DNA of 35,346 nt from contig JASBVS010000011.1 in assembly GCA_029960955.1 (NCBI GenBank), forward strand, positions 1 to 35,346, in the 5' to 3' direction. The position numbers and the translations under genes were made by a program. How positions within the stretch are numbered: the stretch's first letter is position 1; each line of letters opens with the position of its first letter. This DNA is from Bacillota bacterium. Lineage in GTDB: Bacteria > Bacillota > Sulfobacillia > JAIMAT01. Positions 29,881-35,346 of the stretch are shown here, piece after piece. Below the pieces are notes generated by a model. It did no database searches, was not told the DNA's origin, and saw nothing but the letters and a program-made list of their open reading frames with translations.

Positions 29881-31034
29881 CATGCCCGGCTCCCGCCGAG
29901 ATCCTCTGCCCCGTGGCTCTGGGCTGGCTCTGGCAGGCCCCGGCCCGGATAGATGTAGCGGTCCTGGGCGTCCGGGATCTCATGCACGTAGACCTCGGCC
30001 GTGATGGCCACGGAGGCGTGTCCGAGACGGCGCGACACGGCCGCCAGGTCCCACGGCCGGCCAGCGGGCGTCAGCGGCGGGAGCTCGCCCGCGAGAAGGA
30101 GGCTCCCGTGGATATGGCGCAGCCGGTGCATGTTGAGCGGCGGGAGCCCAAGGCTCGCCGAGAGCCGCCGCAGCGCGCGGGTGGCGCTCGTCGGCCGCAT
30201 GGGCCGTCCGACCGCGTCGCCGAAGACGAACGCCTCGTCCGTGCCGCGCATGCGCCGGAGAAGCCGCGCCGTCTCCTCGTCGAGTACCACGGCCCGCGCC
30301 TCGTGGCTCTTGACGTCCCCGAGGTAGCGTTCGCCCGTGCGGTGGTCCTCCTTCAGCGAGTGCCGCACGACGAGCGCCGGCCGGCGCCAGTCCACGTCGG
30401 CCCAGCGGAGAGCGGCGAGCTCGCCTACGCGCAGCCCGGTGTAGGCGGCGACATGGAACAGCGGGTGCCACGGCGTGCCCCGCGCGGCTTCGAGCAGGCG
30501 ACGGAGCTCGCGGTATCCGACCACCGGCTTCGGCGCCGCCTGCGCGCGCGGCACCGTCACGCGCGACATGGGGTTCGCATCGAGGATACCCATGCGCACC
30601 GCGTACCCGAGGCAGGCGCGGAGCGCCCGGTAATGGCTCTGGAGCGCCGCTCCGGAGAGCGGTCCCCGGCGCCCGTCCCTGCGCGGTGCGCGCCGCAATT
30701 CGTCGAAGTACGCCTGCAAGAGGATGGGCCGGAGCCGGTCGAGCCGCACGGGCCCGAGCCGTTCCCTCGCGCGGGCCGTGTACGTCTCGTAGAACCGCGC
30801 CGTCTCCGGCTCGCGGTGCGTCCGCACGTGCTCGAGCCAGCGGTCGAGGAGGTCGGCGAGCGTCAGGCGCCCGGCGTCCGCCGGGCCCCCCTCGGCGCGG
30901 GCGCGCAGGCGCTCCTCCAGCGCCTCCGCCTCCTGGCGGGTCGCGGCCGAGCCGTACAGGTACCGCTGGCGGCCGTCGGCGGCCTGGCCGGCGTACACGC
31001 GCACCTGCCAGCGGCGGCCGTGGCGGCGGATCAT
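29880..31034 (-). CDS. int: Tyrosine-recombinase integrase
   Basis: The 384-residue protein has three domains: an N-terminal arm-binding-like domain (1-50: RRWQVRVYAGQAADGRQRYL), a core-binding SAM-like domain (55-160) and a catalytic domain (170-360). Catalytic residues are visible: R202 (TGLRVGELAAL), K242 (VKSHEARAVVL), H303 and R306 (MHRLRHIHG), H339 (RRLGHAS) and the nucleophile Y349 (ITAEVYVHE). Between HxxR and LGH about 13 extra residues (around 317-330) are present compared with common phage integrases. It should insert the phage at a host tRNA through attP, directly after its 3' end. The ATG overlaps the repressor stop (ATGA), so they form one operon. Confidence 0.95.
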   Translation of the reverse strand: MIRRHGRRWQVRVYAGQAADGRQRYLYGSAATRQEAEALEERLRARAEGGPADAGRLTLADLLDRWLEHVRTHREPETARFYETYTARARERLGPVRLDRLRPILLQAYFDELRRAPRRDGRRGPLSGAALQSHYRALRACLGYAVRMGILDANPMSRVTVPRAQAAPKPVVGYRELRRLLEAARGTPWHPLFHVAAYTGLRVGELAALRWADVDWRRPALVVRHSLKEDHRTGERYLGDVKSHEARAVVLDEETARLLRRMRGTDEAFVFGDAVGRPMRPTSATRALRRLSASLGLPPLNMHRLRHIHGSLLLAGELPPLTPAGRPWDLAAVSRRLGHASVAITAEVYVHEIPDAQDRYIYPGRGLPEPAQSHGAEDLGGSRA

Positions 31035-31534
31035 CTCATCGCCGGGCGCGGGGCGGGCGGAACGGCCGCACCCTCGACGCCCGGACGATCCGCAGGCCGG
31101 ATGGTCCCAGGACCCGGACGATCTCGACCACTTGCGACGTCGCTGGCTCGCGGGACGGAACCACCGGCCGCGGCGGCCGACCCGATCAGCGTCGCTATGT
31201 TCTGTTGCGCAAGCCGCGCCGCCTGCGCGATCTCGCGGGCGGCCTCGGCGAAGTGGCGCTGCGACTCCGCGATGAGCCGGGCGGTGTCGGCGGAGCCAGG
31301 AGAAGCGGACTCGTTTCCGCCGACCAGGTCCGCGAGCGTCCAGTCGAGCACTTGCGCGATCTGGGCGAGTGTCCAGAGCGGCGCGCCGGACGCCCCGCGT
31401 TCCAGCCGCGACACGTGGTCCTTCGAAAGGCGCACGGCCTGCGCCACCTGCTCCTGCGTGAGGCGCAGTTCGCTTCTGCGGCGCTGCATCCTAGCGCCTA
31501 TCGCGCGCCAGAGCTCGCGTTCCCCGTCGGTCAT
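31031..31534 (-). CDS. XRE-family lysogeny repressor (CI-like)
   Basis: The 167-residue protein has an HTH_XRE domain at about 10-68: LRLTQEQVAQAVRLSKDHVS, then RLERG and TLAQIAQVLDW. Its recognition segment SKDHVSRLERG (37-47) is nearly the same as SKDHMSRVERG in the divergent Cro-like protein. A helical region (84-118; AESQRHFAEAAREIAQAARL) may make dimers, and the tail is Pro-rich. There is no LexA-like autoprotease domain, so induction must differ from the lambda CI type. GAGGGG precedes the ATG at 31534. It is co-transcribed with the integrase, as expected of a lysogeny module. Confidence 0.85.
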   Translation of the reverse strand: MTDGERELWRAIGARMQRRRSELRLTQEQVAQAVRLSKDHVSRLERGASGAPLWTLAQIAQVLDWTLADLVGGNESASPGSADTARLIAESQRHFAEAAREIAQAARLAQQNIATLIGSAAAAGGSVPRASDVASGRDRPGPGTIRPADRPGVEGAAVPPAPRPAMR

Positions 31535-31556
31535 CGCGTACCCCTCAACCCGAGCC

Positions 31557-31573
31557 TAGACCCGCTGTGTCTA
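31557..31573. promoter_or_regulatory. Candidate operator O1 (TAGAC-N7-GTCTA)
   Basis: TAGAC (31557-31561) and GTCTA (31569-31573) are inverted arms around seven bases, giving a 17-bp site 23 bases before the repressor ATG. A related 17-mer lies at the Cro promoter. Repressor binding here would give autoregulation. Confidence 0.6.
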
Positions 31574-31650
31574 TGCGGTAAATGGATGATTCCCACCGCG
31601 CGTGTTCGTCATTCCATGACGGCGAGCAGGCGATGCATGCCGACTAGCGC

Positions 31651-31679
31651 TTGACAGATAGACGCGCGTCGCCTACAGT
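31651..31679 (+). promoter_or_regulatory. Early rightward promoter for the cro-like gene
   Basis: A perfect -35 TTGACA (31651-31656) and a -10 TACAGT (31674-31679) are separated by exactly 17 bases. The -10 ends 19 bases before the ATG at 31699, with CGGAGGG between. It starts the early operon, and its spacer carries a candidate operator. Confidence 0.85.
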
Positions 31680-31683
31680 GTAG
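31659..31683. promoter_or_regulatory. Candidate operator O2 over the early promoter
   Basis: TAGAC (31659-31663), seven bases, then GCCTA (31671-31675) matches operator O1 with one change. It covers the promoter spacer and the first bases of the -10 box. An adjacent inverted repeat CTACA-G-TGTAG (31673-31683) spans the -10. Binding would block the early promoter. Confidence 0.55.
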
Positions 31684-31698
31684 ACACGGAGGGTCGGC

Positions 31699-32223
31699 AT
31701 GGAACCTCGGGTCGTCCTCGAAGATCTAGCGTCCGCCCGCCGAGCCGCCGGCATCTCGCAGGCGAGGCTTGGGGAACTCATGGGTGGATACTCGAAGGAC
31801 CACATGTCGCGCGTGGAGCGCGGAGCTGTGGCCGTCACCCTTCCCTTCGTGCTGAAGGCCATTCAGGTCCTCAACCGGCCGCTGACCGTCCGCATGGGCG
31901 ATCAGCGGTTCGTCGTCTCTCCCGCCGGTGTCGTGCCGCCGCCCACATCCGATCCGGACGACGCCCTCGACGCCGGCACCGCCAAGGACGAGGCGGCGTG
32001 CGCGGCCCAGGCGGCGGTGCCGCAGCTTCACGGCCACGCGCTCGCGGTGCGCTCCGCGATGCGGGGCCGGCCGGAGCCCTTGGCCGCGATCATCCGCCAT
32101 GTGCGCGCGGTGAGGAGCGCGTTCGCCGCGTACGAGCGGGCGCTCGCGCGCTACCCCTTCGCCGGCGCCGCGTTCGCGGCGGCGTCGGCGCTCGTCGAGG
32201 AGGCGGTCGCCGATGCGGCCTAG
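31699..32223 (+). CDS. Cro-like XRE DNA-binding protein
   Basis: The 174-residue protein has an N-terminal HTH_XRE domain (about 5-60): DLASARRAAGISQARLGELM, then GGYSKDHMSRVERG and LPFVLKAIQVL. It is transcribed divergently from the repressor by a consensus promoter and shares its recognition helix, so the two probably compete for the same operators. Unlike lambda Cro it has a long C-terminal part, with an Ala-rich helical region (about 105-174; MRGRPEPLAAIIRHVRAVRS), perhaps for oligomerisation or another early function. The ATG 31699 is behind CGGAGGG. The next gene overlaps it by 11 bases. Confidence 0.82.
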   Translation: MEPRVVLEDLASARRAAGISQARLGELMGGYSKDHMSRVERGAVAVTLPFVLKAIQVLNRPLTVRMGDQRFVVSPAGVVPPPTSDPDDALDAGTAKDEAACAAQAAVPQLHGHALAVRSAMRGRPEPLAAIIRHVRAVRSAFAAYERALARYPFAGAAFAAASALVEEAVADAA

Positions 32224-32485
32224 CCTCGCCGACTTCGCCGCGATGCCCGAGCGGCACAGGTACCCCGTGGTCCTCACCACCCGCCAGGCCCACGAGATGC
32301 TGGGCGGCATCGGGATCAACGCGCTGCGCGACGAGGCGCGGCGCAATCCCGAAGCGCTCGGCGCGCGGTGGGTCGGGGGGCGGTTGCGCTTCGACCGCGA
32401 CCGGATTCTCCGCTGGTGGCTCACGAGGCCGGCCGGCGCCGAGGTGCGCACGCGCTGGCGCGCTCGGGGGAGGCGATCCGCGTGA
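32213..32485 (+). CDS. Excisionase/MerR-like helix-turn-helix protein
   Basis: The 90-residue basic protein has the winged-helix layout of small excisionase-type DNA-binding proteins: VVLTTRQAHEMLGGIGINAL, then RDEARRNPEALGARWVGGRL and RFDRDRILRWW. It is directly after the Cro-like gene. It may be the excisionase (Xis) that helps the integrase reverse integration, or another early regulator. The GTAC-like or CGTTRCGTGA repeats in attP are possible targets. The start at ATG 32213 overlaps the previous gene. Confidence 0.7.
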   Translation: MRPSLADFAAMPERHRYPVVLTTRQAHEMLGGIGINALRDEARRNPEALGARWVGGRLRFDRDRILRWWLTRPAGAEVRTRWRARGRRSA

Positions 32486-32790
32486 TGTGCGAGGCCGAGG
32501 ACTTCGGCGCCATCGACTTGGGGCCCTACGAGGGGCTCTTCCCGCACATCTTCGACTCGACGGCCGCGATCGCGCGCTGCCCCTTCTGCGGGCGGCCGCT
32601 CGACCCCGGCCGCGTCGAGTGGCGACGGATGACCCCGGGCGCGCGGCGGCTCACCGCCACGCAGGTCGTGCGCTGCCCGGAGGGATGCTGCGCCATCCGT
32701 CTCTGGTTCCCCGGCCAAGCGAGCGACTACATCCGCGTGATCCTGCGCGCGCTGGGCATCGAGCCCCGCGACGGGGGCGATGGCGCGTGA
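32485..32790 (+). CDS. Zinc-ribbon early protein
   Basis: The 101-residue protein starts at ATG 32485, sharing one base with the previous stop. It has a CPFCGRPLDPG zinc knuckle (C32, C35) and a second set in CPEGCCAIRLWFPG (C64, C68, C69), a zinc-ribbon pattern. The N-terminus is acidic. After the ribbon, SDYIRVILRALGIEPRD forms a short helix. Function is unknown; it resembles restriction-alleviation (Lar)-like ribbons only in the knuckle pattern. Confidence 0.7.
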   Translation: MCEAEDFGAIDLGPYEGLFPHIFDSTAAIARCPFCGRPLDPGRVEWRRMTPGARRLTATQVVRCPEGCCAIRLWFPGQASDYIRVILRALGIEPRDGGDGA

Positions 32791-33011
32791 CGCGCGGAGC
32801 GCGTGCCGAGCGCGTGGCTCGCGTGCAGGAGGCGCTTCGGCTACGCGAGCAGGCCGAGCGCCTGGAGGCGGCCAGGCGGCTCCTCGACGTCGAGCCGGCG
32901 GACGACTGGCGCTGGCTCCGCTACCTGGCCGAGCGGGAGGCGATGGACGCGCTTGTGCGCGCCCTTCGGGAGGGAGGTGAGGCGCATGCCGTTTCCGGCG
33001 CTGGCGTTTGA
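32787..33011 (+). CDS. Small hypothetical early protein
   Basis: The 74-residue charged helical protein starts at GTG 32787, overlapping the previous stop. ARAERVARVQEALRLREQAE and RLLDVEPADDWRWLRYLAER form two predicted helices. The helical hairpin layout resembles the small early proteins near the circular join. The next gene's ribosome site, GGGAGGTGAGG, lies inside its 3' end. No family is recognised. Confidence 0.6.
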   Translation: MTRGARAERVARVQEALRLREQAERLEAARRLLDVEPADDWRWLRYLAEREAMDALVRALREGGEAHAVSGAGV

Positions 33012-33165
33012 CGGGCGCGTGGCGGAGTTCCGCCGCTACCTCCTGCGCCAGCGCGAGTCGCGGTCGGAGCGCCGGCGCGCGAGCCGCGCGCTGGCCGAGG
33101 CGAGGATCGCCGCGATCACGCGGCAGATCGTGCGGCAGGGGCCGGACGGACCCCGGGCCGCGTGA
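32986..33165 (+). CDS. Small basic early protein
   Basis: The 59-residue, strongly basic helical protein starts at ATG 32986 with GGGAGGTGAGG upstream. The sequence FRRYLLRQRESRSERRRASR, followed by ALAEARIAAITRQIVRQG, suggests one or two long helices that could contact nucleic acid. It overlaps the gene before by 26 bases. No family is recognised. Confidence 0.6.
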   Translation: MPFPALAFDGRVAEFRRYLLRQRESRSERRRASRALAEARIAAITRQIVRQGPDGPRAA

Positions 33166-33178
33166 GGGGAGGACCAAC

Positions 33179-33616
33179 ATGGCCGTGATCGTGCCCGACA
33201 GGCACGAGGAGTGGGCGAGGAACCCGGTTCCGGCCCACGCGAGGCAGGTTAGAGAGGACGACCTCTGCCCGGTCTGCGGGGACAAGGTCGTCGAGGACCC
33301 GGACGAGTTCCGGGGGATGTGCAGCGCCGAGTGCGAGGCCGACGAGCTCGCCCGGCGACTGGCGCTGGCCGTCAAGGGCTTCCGCGAGATCGCCAGGGAG
33401 CTCGACGAACTGGTCCGCGACCTGGACCAGCACCGGTCGGCGCTCCACGAGGTCCAGAGGTGGTTCGACTGGTCCGAGAGCTGGACCCTGGAGGACAGGA
33501 TCCACCGCTCGACCGCGTTCGCGGACGTCCGCCTGGAGGCCGGGATCATCTCGGGCCGGCTCATGGCATGGCGTGACGAGGCGAAGCGGCTCGCGGAGGA
33601 GGTCGACCTCCCGTGA
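33179..33616 (+). CDS. Zinc-finger and coiled-coil early protein
   Basis: The 145-residue protein starts at ATG 33179 behind GGGGAGGA. It has a zinc finger with C30/C33 in CPVCGDKV and C48/C52 in CSAEC. A long helical part (about 55-140) follows: REIARELDELVRDLDQHRSA, LHEVQRWFDW and GRLMAWRDEAKRLAEE, probably a coiled coil. It lies immediately before the Gam-like gene and overlaps it by four bases. A role in DNA recombination or protection is inferred from context only. Confidence 0.65.
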   Translation: MAVIVPDRHEEWARNPVPAHARQVREDDLCPVCGDKVVEDPDEFRGMCSAECEADELARRLALAVKGFREIARELDELVRDLDQHRSALHEVQRWFDWSESWTLEDRIHRSTAFADVRLEAGIISGRLMAWRDEAKRLAEEVDLP

Positions 33617-34233
33617 GCACGGCCGAGGAGCGCCTGGAGGCGGCGCTCGCCGAGGCGTGGGACGCGCCGGTCGAGTCCGTGCGCGCCCGCGAGGGCGAGC
33701 GGTTCCAGATCGACAGTGAGGAGAAGCTCGACTGGGCGCTCCGCAAGATCGCGCGCATCCGGGCGGAAGAGGCGCAGGTCGCGGAGGCGGCCGAGCGCCG
33801 GATCGCGCCCATCGTCGCGTGGCGCGACGCCGAGGTGGCGCGGCTGCGGCGCGACGAGGAGTTCTTCCTCGCGCTTGTCGCGGACTACCACCTCCGGCTC
33901 CTCGCCGAGGACCCAAGGCGCAAGACGATCCGGCGCCCGTTCGGGGTCGTGAAGGCCCGCGCGCAGCAGCCGGAGGTCGAGCGGGACGACCGCGCGCTTC
34001 TCGCGTGGCTCAAGGAGCGCGGGCTCGGCGCCTTCGTCGAGGTCGTCGAGCGCCCCTCCTGGGGCGAGCTCAAGAAGCGGCTCGTCCCGACGGGGCCGAC
34101 GGACCTCGGGGAGGTCCGCTTCGTGGACCCCGAGACGGGCGAGGTCGTGCCGGGCGTGGTGGGACGCGTGCGCGGCCCGAAGGTGACGGTCGAGATCCCC
34201 GGAGAGGGGGGCGACGGCGATGGCAACGAGTGA
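33613..34233 (+). CDS. gam: Mu Gam-like DNA-end-binding / host-nuclease inhibitor
   Basis: The 206-residue protein has the Mu Gam pattern: an N-terminal helix EEKLDWALRKIARIRAEEAQ, a long coiled coil to about residue 90 (RDAEVARLRRDEEFFLALVA), then the conserved KTIRRPFGVVKARAQQPEVE strand region, and ALLAWLKERGLGAFVEV. Gam proteins, related to Ku, bind double-strand ends and protect phage DNA from host exonucleases such as RecBCD or AddAB. The C-terminus is an acidic Gly-rich tail. It precedes a probable annealing protein. Start GTG 33613. Confidence 0.85.
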   Translation: MSTAEERLEAALAEAWDAPVESVRAREGERFQIDSEEKLDWALRKIARIRAEEAQVAEAAERRIAPIVAWRDAEVARLRRDEEFFLALVADYHLRLLAEDPRRKTIRRPFGVVKARAQQPEVERDDRALLAWLKERGLGAFVEVVERPSWGELKKRLVPTGPTDLGEVRFVDPETGEVVPGVVGRVRGPKVTVEIPGEGGDGDGNE

Positions 34234-34966
34234 GCGTGCACTTCCGGCGGTCGTCCCGCAGGCCTCCGGCATCATCATGCCTGCCGGGACGATCGAAGAG
34301 GCCCTGGAGGCGTTCCGCGCCTACCAGGACCTGAAGGCGCGCATGGCCGACCGGGACGACTTCCAGGAGATCCAGGGGCGACTGCACCCGAAGAAGTCGT
34401 TCGTGAGGAAGGTGCAGAGGTTCTTTAACCTCTCGTGCGAGATCCTCCGCGACGAGGCTGTCCGCGACGCCGACGGCGAGATCATCGCGTGGGTGGCGAC
34501 CGCCCGCGCGATCCACCTGCCGACGGGCACGTTCCAGGACGGCGACGGTTCATGCTCGATGTCCGAGAAGGCGGAGAAACAGCGGACGATCCACAACATC
34601 CGGGCGCACGCGATCACGAGAGCGAAGAACCGTGCCATCCTCGACCTCGTCGGCTTCGGAGAGGTCTCCGCGGACGAGATCGGGGAGGGAGACGACACGG
34701 CGGCCGGTCGGCGCGCGGCGGCGAGTCGTCCGGCGCGTCGGGGCGACGGCCCGGCCACCGAGAAGCAGGTCAAGATGCTGTACGCGCTCCAGCACCGACT
34801 GCGCGACGCTGGCTGGGCGGACGATGACATCCGGCGCCTGATGGTCGCGCGGTTCGGCGAGCGCCGCGCGAAGGACCTCTCGATGTCCGAGGCGTCGGAG
34901 GCGATCGAGATCCTTCAGCAGGCGCTCGACGAGTCGGCGCCGCCCGAGGGGGAGGACGGCGCATGA
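34220..34966 (+). CDS. Probable ssDNA-binding/annealing recombination protein
   Basis: The 248-residue protein belongs to a common phage group recognisable by GTIEEALEAFRAYQDLKARM, then IQGRLHPKKSFVRKVQRFFN, a central beta region (IIAWVATARAIHLPTGTFQD, GDGSCSM) and RAHAITRAKNRAILDLVGFG. The group resembles annealases of the Rad52/ERF kind in pattern and is often found beside Gam. A linker (165-190) leads to a C-terminal ATEKQVKMLYALQ and DLSMSEASEAIEILQQAL domain often seen on phage recombination proteins. It probably mediates single-strand annealing. No exonuclease gene is visible nearby. The ATG overlaps the gam-like gene by 14 bases. Confidence 0.68.
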   Translation: MATSERALPAVVPQASGIIMPAGTIEEALEAFRAYQDLKARMADRDDFQEIQGRLHPKKSFVRKVQRFFNLSCEILRDEAVRDADGEIIAWVATARAIHLPTGTFQDGDGSCSMSEKAEKQRTIHNIRAHAITRAKNRAILDLVGFGEVSADEIGEGDDTAAGRRAAASRPARRGDGPATEKQVKMLYALQHRLRDAGWADDDIRRLMVARFGERRAKDLSMSEASEAIEILQQALDESAPPEGEDGA

Positions 34967-35268
34967 CGCGCTACGAGCGGCGCTTCTGGCTCCTCATCAC
35001 GCTTCTCGCGCTCGCGTTCATCCTGGCGCAGTGCTCCGCGGGTCACGGGCTCCTGGGGGCGGAGACGCCCCCGGAGCCCGTGCCCGCCCCCGCCGGATGG
35101 CTCTTTCTCGGCTCTGTGCCCGGCGGCTGGGGATACCTCGACTGCGGGCGGCTCGTCGAGGTGGTCGTGGCACGCGACACGGGCGCGGCCGTGGGAGCGG
35201 TCGCGGTGCTCCCTACCGCAGCGGACGCCGAGCGGTGCGGTGCTGCGATCGGAGGTGCGGGGCGATGA
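34963..35268 (+). CDS. Small membrane-anchored or lipoprotein-like early protein
   Basis: The 101-residue protein starts at ATG 34963, overlapping the previous stop. The N-terminus MTRYERRFWLLITLLALAFI is a positive-then-hydrophobic export or anchor signal, followed by LAQC (C24). The cysteine position suggests a lipobox, but Q before C is atypical, so a simple membrane anchor is equally likely. The exported part (about 45-101) is small and has three Cys in total. An early-expressed surface protein may act in superinfection exclusion; that is inference. The stop overlaps the ATG of the gene crossing the join. Confidence 0.7.
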   Translation: MTRYERRFWLLITLLALAFILAQCSAGHGLLGAETPPEPVPAPAGWLFLGSVPGGWGYLDCGRLVEVVVARDTGAAVGAVAVLPTAADAERCGAAIGGAGR

Positions 35269-35346
35269 AGGCCAACGCGCGCAAGGTCTTGGCCCACATC
35301 GAGGCCCTGGAGCGCGTCGTGGAGGCGGCAGTGGCTTGGCGGAAGG
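35265..35346 (+). CDS. Small hypothetical early protein, N-terminal part (continues at 1-135)
   Basis: The ATG at 35265 overlaps the previous stop (ATGA), with GGAGGTGCGG upstream. The frame runs to the end of the window and continues in phase at position 1, because 35292-35346 repeats 1-55. The full product has 53 residues and is described under the 1-135 entry. Confidence 0.75.
   Translation, partial: MKANARKVLAHIEALERVVEAAVAWRK
35292..35346. repeat. Terminal direct repeat, right copy (circular join)
   Basis: These 55 bases are identical to positions 1-55. Removing one copy gives a 35,291-bp circle in which the early operon is continuous. Confidence 0.9.

Larger units (their letters stand above)
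29634..29933. repeat. Five TGGCTCTGG direct repeats flanking attP (candidate integrase arm sites)
   Basis: TGGCTCTGG occurs at 29634-29642, 29646-29654, 29748-29756, 29914-29922 and 29925-29933, all in the same orientation. The first and last are close pairs 12 and 11 bases apart, about one helical turn. The tRNA-derived core (29796-29839) lies between. This matches the P and P' arm layout of lambda-type integrases, and the integrase here has an arm-binding-like N-terminus. Confidence 0.65.

Noticed and set aside
31726-34278. 850-codon minus-strand frame
   Set aside because: It covers the whole early operon in antisense, including the Cro-like and Gam-like genes. No recognisable domain.
1-35346. 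CRISPR array, insertion sequence or rRNA
   Set aside because: No regularly spaced identical repeats with spacers, no transposase motifs with terminal inverted repeats, and no rRNA-like sequence were found.

Overview
The window is the complete genome of a GC-rich temperate phage, most likely with a short tail (podovirus-like). Its last 55 bases (35292-35346) exactly repeat its first 55, and one small gene reads in frame across the join. This is therefore a circular or circularly permuted molecule of about 35,291 bp, opened at an arbitrary point. The attachment site is intact and lies next to the integrase, so the sequence is the excised or virion form and not a prophage with its flanks. Strong Shine-Dalgarno sequences, many GTG starts, an ArpU-like late regulator, an LLH-type holin, an XhlA-like holin and a DUF1906 endolysin all point to a high-GC Gram-positive host, probably in the Bacillota. 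That is inference; nothing in the window names the host.

Layout, starting from the genetic switch. On the minus strand, an XRE repressor (31031-31534) and a tyrosine integrase (29880-31034) form one operon. The integrase ends beside an attP (29634-29933) built around the 3' half of a tRNA that looks like tRNA-Gln(UUG). Divergent from the repressor, a consensus promoter (31651-31679) drives a Cro-like gene and an early operon. That operon runs through the join and on to 6339: an excisionase-like protein, zinc-ribbon proteins, a Mu Gam-like protein, a probable ssDNA-annealing protein, a series of small overlapping genes, a DNA methyltransferase, a replication initiator with internal repeats, a DnaC-like helicase loader, a RusA-like resolvase and an ArpU-like late regulator. 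A strong hairpin at 6340-6373 closes it.

Between the late regulator and the terminase lies an opposite-strand cassette (8214 down to 6401) with its own sigma-70-type promoter. It encodes five small proteins: an unknown protein, a RING-like multi-CxxC protein, a 42-residue peptide, a ribbon-helix-helix protein and a shortened paralogue of it. It looks like an accessory (moron) cassette. A 378-bp gap (8215-8592) follows, with three spaced direct repeats that may be the packaging site.

The late operon (8593-29673) encodes a small terminase, an unusual carbohydrate-binding/LamG-type protein placed between the two terminase genes, the large terminase, a small membrane protein, portal, scaffold, an N4-gp56-type major capsid protein, connector and tail proteins, two internal virion/ejection proteins, a lipoprotein with an HExxH zinc-protease motif, lysis genes (XhlA-like, endolysin, LLH holin), a metallophosphoesterase and a DUF1599 protein. 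No tape measure, tail tube or sheath gene is visible, which is the main reason for the short-tail call. The genes fit a standard temperate life cycle. The parts with least precedent are the minus-strand cassette, the zinc-protease lipoprotein with its convergent membrane-protein gene, and the carbohydrate-binding gene inside the terminase pair.
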